Assembly: GCF_963678635.1 (NCBI RefSeq)
Contig: NC_087067.1
Coordinates: 6,180,647-6,244,646 of the forward strand
Reading direction: 5' to 3'
DNA: 64,000 bases
DNA from: Symsagittifera roscoffensis
Taxonomy: Eukaryota; Xenacoelomorpha; Acoela; Convolutidae
Shown here: positions 34,431 through 45,770 of the stretch, piece after piece
Layout of the letters: every line of letters begins with the position of its first letter
Position numbering within the stretch: the stretch's first letter is position 1
Position numbers and translations under genes: made by a program
Notes under the pieces: model-generated
Told to the model about the DNA's origin: nothing
Databases searched by the model: none
The model's input: the letters and a program-made list of their open reading frames with translations, nothing else

Positions 34431-34903
34431 ACTTACCAAATGAATTTTCAAGTAGAATAATACTAACAGATAGCGATTTCATACTCACAAACAGAACATG
34501 TGCGATAGCAATCACAGCAGACATGAGTTTCAAGACAGCGCTAGCAGCAGATTTTAAGAGAGAATATAAAAACATAGGATTCCTTTGGAAGCAAAGACCA
34601 GGATTAGGGGGCGTAGCAGCCTTGCCTCCAGCGGCGTCACAGATACCAGGAAAGTACTTATGCTTCTTGCTGACGAGGGCGACGGAGAAACGGCACGTGG
34701 ACCCAGAAAATCTAGTCTTGTCCTTGACGAGATTGAGGGACTTCCTTGTGGAGAGGGAAGTGATGGAGTTTTCACTTCTAGTGTACGATCCGAACCGAGG
34801 ACGACTGCATCCACGTGAGTTGTATGCGCTGATACACGTAATCTTCTCCGAGACTAATATACAAGTATACTTACCTAAGAATTATTATTTAAGTATAGGC
34901 TGA
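34431..34903 (+). pseudogene. Gypsy B: C-terminal macro domain
   Basis: Best preserved of the A/B pair. From about 34523 a continuous frame gives MSFKTALAADFKREYKN, QRPGLGGVAALPPAASQIPG, KYLCFLLTRATEKRHVDPEN, SLTRLRDFLVEREV, VYDPNRGRLHPRELYALIHV and IFSETNIQVYLP, ending at TGA. The order of blocks is that of a TARG1/OARD1-like macro domain. The N-terminal strand (ILTDSDFILTNRTCAIAITA) lies just upstream in the same frame (about 34460-34520). Confidence 0.75.
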
Positions 34904-35286
34904 GTTTAAGTTGCATGCAGGAAGACTTCATACTAAAAAGTGTGTTGTATGTGATATGTGTGTTATGTTATGTTATGTGTTATGTTACTAAGACCCTGGG
35001 TAAGAAGGAACTAGTGACCATGAACAACTGAATGACAATCTTACGAATAGATCCAAAATTTGGACTGTCCAATCTTAGGTCGAATTCCAAAATTTTAGAA
35101 ACTGATTGATTTTAAAAAATTTTAGGATCAAAGTCTTTTTAAATGACTGTTTTAAATAAAGTTTAACAAGAAATTAGTGAAAAACTGACAAGTGTGATAT
35201 TCGTGACCTCTTTTCTAGATCCTGATTGATCGTTTAATTACTCACTTGAGTTCAAATCATTGAATCAATAACAGAATCAAACCTGA
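34904..35286. other. Spacer between Pol and the second gene of Gypsy B
   Basis: Matches 26639-27024 closely, including the TTATG-rich simple repeat at about 34960-34990 and the string TTTAATTACTCACTTGAG just before the second gene. Non-coding. Confidence 0.55.
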
Positions 35287-36380
35287 ATGAGATTGGATAA
35301 TTTCAACTTGGACGAATTGATGGACCTGGCAGAGGCATATGTAGGACCGATGGTAGAGGCAATCTATCGGAGGCAAATGGAACGAGACTTCGCTCTGGAG
35401 GACCCAGAGGTAGAAATGTTGCTGACCGCCTTGATAAACATCTTGGGGCATGATAACCGTGGGAACCGCCCCACGGAAGTCTTTTTGATGGCAGCATATG
35501 GAGAAAGGGGAGTACTAGACCGACCGAACATGAGAGGGATGAGGTGGAGAATCGGGGCTCTCTCAGGGAGTGACTTGGCGAATGAGCCTGGATTGGAAAA
35601 TTCGAGGACCTACCAGCCAGGTGAGATGCCTTTGCCCACCAAGCCTAAGCCTGGACTGACGAGGATGCATGAGGAGATGAACAGCGAGGCTGCCTCGTCT
35701 AGTTCACAACTGAGAGCAGCTGTGCCACCAAAGAGGGCGAGAGTAGAAGAGGAGGTTCAAACGAACGAGACTATGCAAGATCTCAATGGGACGACAGAAG
35801 AACTAGAGAAGACTAGAAGGGAGCTGGAGAGATTATCAAGACCATGCTTAGTATAGAAGAAGATAGGGACATGTGGAAGAAATTGTTTGAAGACTGCAAC
35901 AAGAAGCAGGGTGAAGAAATAAAGCGCTTGAGGCGAGAATACAAGCAGCGACCGGAGCGTCTGTCGTTAACGACAGCTGTAGAAAAAGCGATACCTACAA
36001 GGGATATTCCTCGTGGGCAGTCCCCGATGGAACTCTTGACACCTGGAGAAATGAGTCAGACGACAGAAACGCAACTCCCGGCTACAACTGGTCGAGTGAC
36101 AGTCCCGGATCCGAGTGACACCTTAGGTGATCCAGTCGTAGAGCAAACGGTGAGGAAGCTGATAGAGACAGCAGGACGACTGGTTGCAAACAGGAATGCG
36201 CCAGGTTCCGGGGTGACTGCACCCTATGGAACAATCGATGACACGGGCAGAGTACAACTCTCCCAAGACGTGATGACCAGAGAGGGAGTTAGCAATGCAA
36301 CATCATCAACAAGGGGCTCTAAGGTCCCAGACATTAAGATACGAGGGATGCCGGCGAAGAAAGTGTCCCCGAGTAATTGA
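35287..36380 (+). pseudogene. Gypsy B: second gene, N-terminal helical region and coiled coil
   Basis: Starts at ATG 35287 (MRLDNFNLDELMDLAEAYVG), a start supported by the AT-rich spacer immediately upstream. Residues 1-70 are helical and aligned with copy C (LLTALINILGHDNRG against MLNAILQLEEQGECRE). A low-complexity stretch and a coiled coil follow (EELEKTRRELE, then LSIEEDRDMWKKLFEDC). A one-base deletion near 35831 (CTGGAGAG where copy A has CTGGACGAG) splits the frame. No enzyme family recognised in this part; it probably mediates assembly or binding. It leads into the SGNH domain. Confidence 0.75.
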
Positions 36381-36385
36381 CGTGC

Positions 36386-37401
36386 AAAAGAACAACCAGT
36401 TGAAGTATAGCTTCACAGGAGCTCCGGATACGGATCCGAGAGCCTGCTTCAATCGATAGACTTGGAGCCCAGCAAAAAATATGCAACAACCGCCACTTGG
36501 GACAACACATCTGATACTGGGGGACAGCTTGGTCAGAGTGCTCCAAAATTTGAGGAATTCCTGGATCACCACGGTGATAGCGTTTGGAGGCGCAACGATA
36601 GCCCAGTTATTTTGGATGGTGGAGCTGATGAACCCAGGGAGAACCCCTAACGTAATGATCCTAGTAGGGACGAACAACATATCGAGAAGCTCAGATGAGG
36701 AAGAGGCGCTATGGGAGTCGATGATGGTGTGCCTATTTACTACTCTCTGGCAGCGATTCAACTGCGCGGACCTGACCGTCTGCACTGTACCAATGAGCAC
36801 GAAGATGATGACAGCAGCAGGGAGGAGACATAATGAAGGAGCAATCAGATGGAACAACATCCTGGGGAATCTTGCGAGTCGGAATGCTGGACGGATGAAC
36901 CTCATGGATATTGAGCATGAGCTGAGAGCTATGGATCAGGCCAGACTGTTTACTGACGGCGTCCACTTTGACAGCATCGAGGGAAAAGCCTGGTTGAACA
37001 GAGCCTTGCAAGAGCGACTAGATTAAATGGAAGAAGAACTCTTTGACACGGGAGTGCTAAAGAAGGAAGAAACATCGAATAAACCGGCAATTTCGACCTT
37101 TGTGCCTTCTAATTTAGAAACACGTTTGGGAACGGTTCTAGCCGTGACAACCTATAGGCCGCAAAGCTCTAGCGAGCCAGGGCAAAGAACGGACGTACAA
37201 GATCGATTGGGGGAAGCGCCTTTGAGAAGAACCATCAATCCTAGACGAAAACTAGGGCCTGTCAACCCGACAGCGGAAACGACCAGCACCTCTAGATCGG
37301 ATACGAGATCAGAGATGACGAGCACCAGTCGAGAGGAGCGACGCCCAAACAGGAGCTCTCTGATGTGGTCGAGGCCCATACCTTCTCCGTGGCACATATA
37401 G
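36386..37401 (+). pseudogene. Gypsy B: SGNH (GDSL-type) hydrolase domain
   Basis: The frame contains HLILGDSLVRVL with the GDS serine (about 36505-36540), VGTNNISRSSDEEE matching the G-x-N block (about 36666), and FTDGVHFDSIEGKAWLN, the D-x-x-H block that supplies the catalytic Asp-His (about 36950-36990). These are blocks I, III and V of the SGNH superfamily, which includes esterases and acetylhydrolases. In-frame stops lie at about 36459 and at 37024 (TAA), after which an acidic, Ser/Arg-rich tail continues to 37401. The order in copy C is the same. Esterase-like domains are known in ORF1 of some CR1/L2 non-LTR elements; I do not know of this arrangement in Gypsy elements. Confidence 0.8.
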
Positions 37402-37953
37402 AAGGATGATTTGATGAAACTGAACCTTCAGACGGTTAGCTTTGCAGCAGATGCCATGAGGATGCCACGACGGAGTGCAAAGGCAGACAGATATGAACCC
37501 AATAATAATTGTGTTCGCTGGCATCAATGACCATCTACACTGCAGAGGTTTCCTGAGCAGACTCAGAGAGCCTACGACAGCCGAAGCCGCTGTATGGCCA
37601 GCTATAAAAGATATCCTCGAGTCAATGGGTGAAGTAGAGAATACCCTGAAAGAGGGTGCCTTCACTAAAATAACACCGAGAGCCGTGTTTGCACTGTCTC
37701 CGGGATATGCACATCTCCCGGATGGACTGAAGTTCGTGTATGCGATTGTGGCTTTGCTCTCGGAAGGGAAATATGATGTGATCATATCTGCCCCAAATAG
37801 CGAGATAGAGATGGAGAATCTGAGGCCACTCAGAGCTGAATTACCTGCGGTGTGATCAGACATCTCGAATGCGATGAGAGGATTCAAGGACCATTCACTA
37901 CACATGCTAGTATTGGATGAAGTGAACTGTCCAACTTCAGTAGACAACTTAAA
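37402..37953 (+). pseudogene. Gypsy B: second SGNH-like segment
   Basis: A 126-codon frame (37475-37855) contains IIIVFAGINDHLHCRGFLSR, whose G-I-N-D resembles the G-x-N-D block of SGNH hydrolases, and VFALSPGYAHLPDG. It continues after a TGA as SDISNAMRGFKDHSLHMLVLD. I cannot find a matching GDS serine upstream, nor the D-x-x-H block, so this may be a degenerate second domain without catalysis. It is joined to the preceding domain across a stop at 37399 and a frameshift near 37470. Confidence 0.5.
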
Positions 37954-38757
37954 TTGAAGCCAGGAATTGACGATGACCATCGAGTAATCGTAGCGATTTC
38001 AAACGATTTATGGTTCCGAGGAATGGAAGTAGGAGAGCAAGAAGAGAGGAGAAACAACTCCAAAGAGACCAGAGCTCACTTGGAAGCGATGGTTTTGAGG
38101 ACCAAATCAGAGGCTAACCAGTGGCTGCACTTAACCCCTCGAATAGCAGCATTGGGAATGGATGCTTTCGAGCAAGGCCCCGTGATGATCAAGAAGATCC
38201 ATGCCTATTCAGTGAAGGAGGTGAACCTGGCCGAAAATGCTGAAGAGAAATCAGCCGAGTTTGTGAACAGAGTATGCCAGGTTACCCTGGAAGCTTTCTG
38301 GACCCAGAAAGTGAAGGGTGAAGAAGGCTTTGACCGGACTGATAGCATGCTGGAAGGGCTAGGAGCCGGATGGACCGCGTTCTTCTTGGCGAAAATTTAC
38401 CCAACACTTTCCCGATATTTGATAAAGGAATTCTTCCAAGCAGTAGTGGAAGTATCGATCGTTGAACTACTAGCCTTGTTCGCGCCGTTTGGAAGAGAAA
38501 ACTTTGTGAAAGGACCGGCTGTACTGCTCACCGAGGGAAATCAAAACTTGCGATTAGATGGACTTCTAACGTTGATTGCAATATCGCTTGGAAACTTGGG
38601 AGGGCTGATGAATTTGACGCGCTACCCAGAGCAGATGAGAGAGAATGTGAGGAAGTTCGACGTGAAGCGAGCTACGGATTCCTGGAATAAGATAAAAGAT
38701 TTGAGACATACTCTTATCCAGTACCTACTGCAGCAGAATCGCTTTGGAACAGGATAG
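37954..38757 (+). pseudogene. Gypsy B: second gene, unknown helical segment
   Basis: A 267-codon frame, mostly helical, with no family I recognise. Landmarks are VIVAISNDLWFRGMEV, ANQWLHLTPRIAALGMDAFE and a leucine-rich part (EFFQAVVEVSIVELLALFAP, then LLTLIAISLGNLGGLMNLTR). No signal peptide. Its codon use and GC content match the preceding SGNH region, so it belongs to the same decayed gene. Confidence 0.6.
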
Positions 38758-38767
38758 GATGAAACAA

Positions 38768-41700
38768 TCCAGAGGGAGGAGGACGTGCGACGACGTGTTG
38801 GGGCATGCAGCTGTTAACTGATCTGAGCTTAGCTATGAGGACCGATCCCATAGCGTTGATCAGAGGAGCCACGGAGCTCGTGACAGTCATATACTGACCA
38901 GAAGTCACGTTTGCGTTCCCTGATTTTAAGGTGGAAGCATACAGGGGGTCGGTGCTGCACCTGAACCTCATATCAGCAGTGGACGGAAGTGCGCTGAATT
39001 GGTGTGAGCAGCACAGATTGCGAGAACTCATGAGCGAAGATCTGTTGTTTGCCAAGATATCGGAGCCAGAGATGACGGTCGTCAACTTCGATGATCACTT
39101 CCGTGATCGCATGGGAGAAGTGAACAGAGGGCTCATTGAGATGTTCCCGAAGCTCTGGAACCTAACGCCCTATGACAAAATAAATGGCGAGATCACGAGA
39201 ATTCCTCGACTCACTGCGGCGTACCACAAGATGAGAGAAGAGACGAAAGGTCGGGGTGATTACAAGAAGTTGCCTGAGGAAATCCCTGAATTCCCTCTGA
39301 TAAGAAGGATGTTGCTCGGAGCAGTCTCCGTAGTGCAAACTCCTAGGTTGAGAGCGTTTGAGACAAATGAAAGGAGAGTGGCGTAATTCTCGGAAACTAT
39401 GGATCCGTGTTTTGTGGGCAGGAATGCCGCAGTGTTGCAGCATACGCAATTTGTTTACACGGATCAAGCAACGAGAAGGCGGATAAGCAACGCAGCGAGT
39501 CCGAAGCCTGGAGGATTTGACAAGGAGTGGGCGAAACTGGATCTAGCGCCTATGAAAATGAAAGGCAGAGCTGAATTACCAGAGTCTTCCCTGATCTTGA
39601 CGAGTGTGAAGCCGGAGTTAACGGTGGGAGGAACGCTACCGACAAGAGCTTTGCTAGCTCCCTTCGGATTTGAAGAGGTCAAAATGTTCTATGGAGAGGA
39701 AGAAGATCTGTCAGCTGGTAAGCTAGTCATACCGAAATTTCCGGAAGGGGCCAAAAGTGAAGAACAAGGGCCCTCAAATTCGAAAGAGAAACCAGAAGGA
39801 ATTGATGGACAGGGAGGAAGCCGTCAATCGGAGGAACCTATGCAACATGAACCCGATCAGGCCGAGAAAGAAGACGATAAGGCATCGACAGGAGGAGTAT
39901 CCAGCCTAGAATTCAATTTCCTCAGTGATTTTGAAAACGGTGCGGATGCGTTAGAAACGACTGAGCCAGCAGAGGAATGCACTTCCACGCTAGAATCCCC
40001 GTCAGCCTTTATGGAAACGAGCCGGAATCTGCCGGAGAGTGGCTCTCCGAGCAATTCTAAAGATACAGAACAGATACTCCTCATGGAATCACCAAGGAGA
40101 AGAAGGCTAGAAGGCGCTGCCAGAGTACCTTTTTTGGGAACGTTGCCCGAAAAAGAGTGGGAGGTGCATCACAGGGACCATGAAAACAGGACGGGATGTA
40201 GATTGGAAAGAGTCGCCTTTATGGAAGAGGTCAGGACAGTAGTTCAGAGCTACGTTACCCAGTCCATTTTGAAACTAGGTCTCAACCGACCACTAATGCG
40301 GGAGGTCCTTGACAAGCTCGACGAGTGTGAAGGGAGATTGAATGAGTTGTTGCTCGACTCAGTCACTGACGAGAGTGAGACAAACTCTCCTATCAAGATG
40401 ACGCCGCAAGAAGACAAAGGAGAAGTGGTTTATCTGTCAAGAACCCGGAAAGGAACGATGCGATCAAAATTGGTGACTGACAAGATTAATGAAATGAAGA
40501 TGAAGCTGAGCAGCAAGGTGACATTGAGGAAGGCGGTAAGGACGAAGGTGGATTCCGAAATCTCGATGAAAGCTGTCAACTCTGCGAAGAGAAAACGTGT
40601 CGAGGAAGCTATGGATTTGGGACAGGGTGATGATCGATTACCTGGCACAGACAGAATGCTGACTGATGTAGCGATGGTGCCACCCATTCTCATGGCAGGA
40701 ATAATGTAAACCGGTTACAAAACCAAGAAGAGTGACCGCACTCTGACTGGAGCAACATTAGAAATGGAAACTTTCAGCCAATGTGGGGAGAGTACTATGA
40801 AAGACTTTAAACCGTCTCCTATGAACCATGGAAAAGGAAGTGTTGTAGGACAGCTAGTCCCAGTGGAATATAACAGACTGACAGTGTCGGATACTGTATC
40901 AATAGATGAACCCGCCAATGGATACATGGAGATGCTGAAATACAGAAATTCGGCCAGAGGACACTTGATGGCTCTGGAAGACCAAAGTGCCATGGAAGGT
41001 TATTTGGAAACAATGATGCAAGGCGCCACCCTGAAGCAGAAAGCATACGGGACTCTGGTATCTTCCGAGATGCATGCAGAAACGATAAAGCAGTTGGTGA
41101 GCCCTCCATGGAGAGCGGTAGTGTTACGGTTTTTCGACGAAGAGATGAGAACCACGCCGAAGATACACCCTCTGCTAGCAGTGCCTTACGTGAGAACTGA
41201 GTTACAACTGAGGTTCGCCTGGTGCATGATCGGACTGGCTCGTGGATAATACGATTCAGAAGAAAGGAAAAGATCGAATGAGGAGAAAGTGTTCTTAATG
41301 TCGAGTGCGAGTGTGAGAGATCTGATGACCCAAGAAGGAGCAGCAATAGCGTGCGCGAAGTGGAGAGACGCTCTCTGTTTCATTCGGTTCATGATAGAAC
41401 AAATGTCAGTGCCAGCGTTGAACACCTGTGTTAAGATGCTAAAGGAAGGCGATGAGCGAGCGAAAGCCTTGATCTTGCTAGCACTGCTGGATATGCATCA
41501 AAGCAAACCAATGCGAGTGAACGTGAAGGAACCCGTGGAACTAGAACCCATGAGGAAAATAGACGAGATAAGGAGATTCTCAAAAAAAGAGTTGAGGCTC
41601 ACTAAGGAATCCATGTGAGGACTGCCGAAATCCAGTGAATACTGTGTACCAATCAGGAAGAAGTCCTACAGTTACGTGTCCGGAATCATAGGGATGGCGT

Positions 41701-41970
41701 ACAACTCTTTCCTAAATGAGGACATACACGATTGCTTCTTTGATTACGAGCAAGCAGTGTTGCTAAGATTCTGGACATCGAGAATTGCAACAATAAGAAG
41801 CGCTGCTAATCAGTAAGCCAAGCTGGGACTAGTCTTGGAGGAAAAAGTGACTGCACCTTCAGTGCCAAAATCGGAAAACCGGATAGAATTTGGATTGGGA
41901 TTCTCATACGAACTGCTGAGAACGAGTTTGATGGTAGTGTGAGAACTGATGAAACCATCATGATGTCCGA
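38768..41970 (+). pseudogene. Gypsy B: second gene, long segment of one frame broken by point stops
   Basis: One reading frame stays usable for 3.2 kb, interrupted only by single stops at about 38897, 39384, 40707, 41247, 41616 and 41814. Pieces include DLSLAMRTDPIALIRGATEL, VVNFDDHFRDRMGEVN, an acidic middle part (39700-40090), a basic patch (SAKRKRVEEAMD, about 40580) and KEGDERAKALILLALLDMHQ. The even spread of isolated nonsense changes in a single frame is what a decaying, originally continuous protein would show. No domain recognised. Confidence 0.6.
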
Positions 41971-42065
41971 GTCCCAACGCTGATTCCATATTACGTGCAA
42001 CACAAGACGTACAGAGGGAACTGAACTCAGACTGTAACCTGCGTGATCTTAATATCATCTATAAG

Positions 42066-43603
42066 GTGATGACAACAGCCTCTAAGAGCAACGGAGAAGA
42101 CAAAGCAGAGTTGACTGGCTGGGGACCAGAGGACTGGGTCAAACCTGGTAGCTGTCTGGCAGAAGTCTGTGGACTGAAGGGTCACGTCTGTGGAGGTCTG
42201 GATTGCGTGAAGACCTTGGAGAAACAACACAAGCAGTTGACGATTTTGTGTGGGAACATTGTGATGAAAGCAAAAACAGAAACGGAACTAACTGCAGATT
42301 GCCATGGAGGAACCGAGGTGAGTCTAGTGACTGCACTAGGATTCTACAGCATGTTTGGTTCTTTAGAGTCAGTATTGAATCTAGAACAAAAGCATGAGAT
42401 GGTCACGGCCATCAGTGTAGAAGTTTTCCCAGGAGTTTTGGAGATCGAGCAAAAACACATAGGTAGGTGGAGGGAAGCGATCGAGGCAAAATGAACATCC
42501 GACACAGTGGGACATATCGCAAACCGTCGGGAACGCGATATTTGGTGGGATCGACATTAGCTCCAATGTGCAAGAGCAGATACCCGGTGCATTTCGTAGC
42601 TGTGGATGTGAAAAGTACGAGAACGATCGTGGATCAAGCCTTCTCGGCGCCAAAATGCGTAAGTCTTGTGAGAATGTCAGAAAAGTCTTACGAGTTACTG
42701 TGCAAGATATTCTCAGCAGTTCCAGAGAGAACTAAGGAGGAAATGGAATCGATACTGGGAAAGAAGTTCATGGGATACGCCAGTGGGAACTTCAGTGACT
42801 TTGAAAGACAGAAGCAGAAAGGATCGACAGTCACGGATTACAATCCAGTAGATGAAAATGATGAAGTCCACCGAGTGAAGATGGAAGTAGAACCACTACT
42901 GGAAGCTTCGGGAAAGCGTAATTGGAGGAGCATCATGTCAACACATGATGAGTTTCCCTGCCAGTGCTTGCTGCAAACATGGTGGTATCCCGGGCGTAGT
43001 AATCTGGTGTTGATCTGGGACTGTGGAGAGCTGCTCTCCATGGGTTTGCCAGACTCATCACGGCCCATAACGATAGTTATAGTGGGAGTTATGATAGCGA
43101 TACGATGGCTGGAAGCCCATGTGAAGGAGAACAATAGAGAGGAGGTGCCAACGAGAGAAAAATTGCAGAAATTGGATTGTCTAAAAGATTTAGATCTTTT
43201 TGAGGCTATGTGCAAAATCTTGAACATTCTGATAGAAGTGAAAAAAATATGGGCCAGGAGACGTCTGATGCCATGGTTTAGAGCTAACATGACTGCATGG
43301 TTGTACGAATATGCTAAGAAGCATATGTCGAAGCACAGCAGAGTGTACAGTGCGTATCAGCTGGACATTGGAGCAGGAGCTTTCAAGCGAGCTTTTGTTA
43401 CTCATCGGAATGCAGTGACCACCGCAGTAAAGAGAATTTCCAGGACGAGTGAATGTAATGGAAAGAAGAAAAAAGAGATGTTGATGGAAGATTTGGAGAG
43501 AAACGTGACGTTGTGCCTCCACAACAGCTTCTGCCGAAACAGAGAATCTAACAATGATCCCCTAACTTGTTGCTACCGATGTGTTGCAAGACACAGAAAC
43601 TGA
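42066..43603 (+). pseudogene. Gypsy B: second gene, C-terminal segment
   Basis: A frame from 42066 to 42494 (WGPEDWVKPGSCLAEVCGLK) passes by a frame change to 42467-43603 (378 codons). The latter has a hydrophobic stretch (PITIVIVGVMIAIRWLEA, about residues 205-222), a helical basic part and a Cys-rich end (CLHNSFCRNRESNNDPLTCC). It could be membrane-anchored or simply buried helix. No family recognised. Confidence 0.55.
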
Positions 43604-43836
43604 AAGTGCAGAGTCAATCTCGCAGGAGGAGGAGAGTGGCCGAAGAACAAGATGCAAAAAGAAAGAAATTAGAAGAATTTAGGAGTTTTAGAACTTCTAA
43701 ACGACACGAAAAGAAGAAACAAAAAAGTGACGAAAGAGAAAAAGTTAAAACTCAGAATTGTTTTGTATGTGACAGAAAAACTCAAATGAGAAACAAAGCA
43801 ACCAAGTTGCAATTGAAACTGAAAGAAAACATTTAG
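43567..43836 (+). pseudogene. Gypsy B: very basic C-terminal tail
   Basis: An 89-codon frame overlapping the previous one, dominated by Arg/Lys (SRRRRRVAEEQDAKRKKLEE) with a C-x2-C pair (NCFVCDRK). It would be a nuclear-localisation or nucleic-acid-binding tail if it is in the ancestral frame. It ends with TAG at 43834, after which the sequence becomes AT-rich, marking the end of the coding part of the element. Confidence 0.5.
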
Positions 43837-43842
43837 TTGAGT

Positions 43843-44540
43843 TTTGAAAGATTAATGAATTTGTTGCAATTATAAATTTCCATTTTGATTTTAGTTAGTG
43901 GCTTTAGAGACATTTACTATTTATTTAGAAAGGCTTGAGTGAAGAGTATATTTAAATATTCCAGCCTGCATGATTGTTTTTAATCAACTAGGACGATTGA
44001 TCACTTTGTGGTGACATGAACGGCTTGGGTAATCTATTGAAGAGAGAGATTGTTTCATTGTTCTTTCTAACCACAGAGTTCCTTAATTTTAATATTCAGG
44101 ACCAATAACAACTAAAATTTCCGAAGGGAAGAAGCATAGTTGGATAATTTTAGCTTGTTGGTTGGCAGGACTGTCCTGCAAACTAACAATTTTTAAACTT
44201 AGGAGAAAAAGTTTTAAATCAGGGTATTGACATTGGAAGTCAGAAAACATGTTTTATCTGAGATCATATCCTCGAAGGTGCAGATTAATGAAAAAATTCG
44301 GAAGGCTATAGTGATGTAGGATGATGCCATTTATATTCTGCGGTGATTTCGTGCATTTCGTGCATTTTTTAAATTCTGTTCGATGGCACTGTACGATGGA
44401 CTGTCCGAGGAGTATGTGACATTCGACCAGAAATGACAAAGAGACAGTTTCTGAGGGGTAGCCGCTGACCCAGATAATTGGCAGTTTTAGAGGATAAGCG
44501 ACGTTGTTTGAACGTTTAGACGTGCTGTGAAGAAAACCAA
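43843..44540. other. Non-coding, possible 3' end of Gypsy B
   Basis: AT-rich. I see no LTR pair, polyadenylation signal or gene with confidence; open frames on the minus strand have no recognisable motif. Confidence 0.4.
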
Positions 44541-44547
44541 AAACTAA

Positions 44548-44633
44548 ACACAACCTCAACGAGAGTTGCAACAACCACAACGAGAGTTACAACAACCACA
44601 ACAAGAGTTGCGACAACAATAACGATAGTTGCG
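44548..44633. repeat. Short imperfect tandem repeat, CAACGAGAGTT type
   Basis: Four imperfect units of about 21 bp built on CAACNAGAGTTGCAACAAC. Probably a simple-sequence expansion. Confidence 0.7.
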
Positions 44634-44692
44634 AGAGAAACTACGACGGAAAGTAGAAAATACAACAGAGTGTTAGCAAAGAACGCTCCAAA

Positions 44693-44724
44693 TTGTAACG
44701 ATTGTGTCGCTACAATCGTTACAA
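44693..44724. repeat. Perfect inverted repeat, 13 bp arms, 6 nt loop
   Basis: TTGTAACGATTGT, loop GTCGCT, then the exact reverse complement. The transcript would form a stable hairpin. It lies 0.85 kb beyond the coding end of Gypsy B and could be part of an element terminus. No poly-T follows, so it is not an obvious pol III or bacterial-type terminator. Confidence 0.85.
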
Positions 44725-45032
44725 GGTCATTCACGCCAGCGGTGAAGGGTAGTGGAATCGTGAATTCAGCCTTCCGGAGAGGAAATAAGGGTGTTATTTT
44801 CCCGGATTCAGGAATCCGGAGGGCTCTTGAGACTTGAGCTTGAACCATTTTATACGAACTTTTAGCTTCCTGGTTATGTCTTGAATTCAATTTAATAACA
44901 TTTAGATTCATTTTCTGATAATGAGAAGCTAGGAGTTGAGGGAAAGGGTTGATCCATCTTCGATGAAGATGATGATTTTTATCTACTGAACAAAAACAAT
45001 CGTAATATAGTAAATAGTAGTAGCCCTGTTTT

Positions 45033-45295
45033 TAGGAGTGACCTCGTGGTCTGGGGATACTGAGAGCCAGCCATGATCTCACTATATTGCATGTAATTAA
45101 GTTAAATTGAGCGTTCTGGTCGAAGCCGGGGAACAGTAACGTTTTTGTCGACCCGATGTTGAAAAGACCACCAAAAGAACTGGCTTTGGTAGAGACGGTG
45201 AAAAGCATGTAGAGCTTTGTTTAGATGCTGGCCAGTCGTTTTATAGCTTAGCTTTATTTTCCGTCGATATGTACTTCCGGGCGAATGTTACAATT
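45033..45295 (+). repeat. Diverged direct repeat, unit 1
   Basis: Begins GGAGTGACCTCGTGGTCTGG and ends near TTCCGGGCGAATGTTAC. The same order of blocks recurs at 45516-45770 with an estimated 15-25% difference. Non-coding. Could be part of LTRs or a SINE; type not determined. Confidence 0.75.
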
Positions 45296-45515
45296 CGGTT
45301 GCTGTTGTGTTTTTTTCTTTTTTTTCCAGCTAAACATGGCCGTTTCTGCATTTCTCAGAAATGTAACGTCGCAATTCGAATTTTTCTAAAAATTTTCTTC
45401 TAGAATATTTTAGCCTCCTTCACATCAATATATAACCACTAAGGCCTCTAATGTTGTTTTCGTGCTGGGACAGAGGTTCCGCTGTGCCACTCCGGGGTAA
45501 TGGCACACCTGTTTC

Positions 45516-45770
45516 AAGGAGTGACCTCGTGGTCTGGGGATACTTAGACCCAGCCATGAGATCACTATTTTTGCTTAAAACTAAGTTAAAATGCGCGATC
45601 TGGCCGATAGTCTTAAATAGTAAGAACTTTGTCGATCCGATGTTAAGGAACCACACATTGAACTGGCTCTGGTAGAGACGGTTAAAAGCAGTTGAAGCTG
45701 TGTTTAGTCGCTATCCAGTCGTTTTAGGACCTAGCTTCATTTTCCGTCGGTATGTATTTCCGGGCGAATG
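45516..45770 (+). repeat. Diverged direct repeat, unit 2
   Basis: Second unit of the repeat at 45033-45295, shifted by about 483 bases. It retains the blocks GACCTCGTGGTCTGGGGATAC, GAACTGGCTCTGGTAGAGAC and GGGCGAATGTTAC. Confidence 0.75.

Larger units (their letters stand above)
27919..43840 (+). mobile_element. Ty3/Gypsy copy B with long second gene region
   Basis: Starts directly in the protease region (gag and any 5' LTR are absent) and runs through RT, RNase H, linker, integrase, acidic linker, macro domain, spacer and about 8.5 kb of decayed second-gene sequence. The whole interval is GC-richer than its flanks. No LTR could be identified at either side. The Pol part is inactive: it shares lesions with copy A and has its own. 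Confidence 0.85.

Noticed and set aside
45033-45770. tRNA or 7SL gene in the diverged direct repeats
   Set aside because: GTGGTCTGGGG looks tRNA-like, but no paired B box or cloverleaf can be formed.
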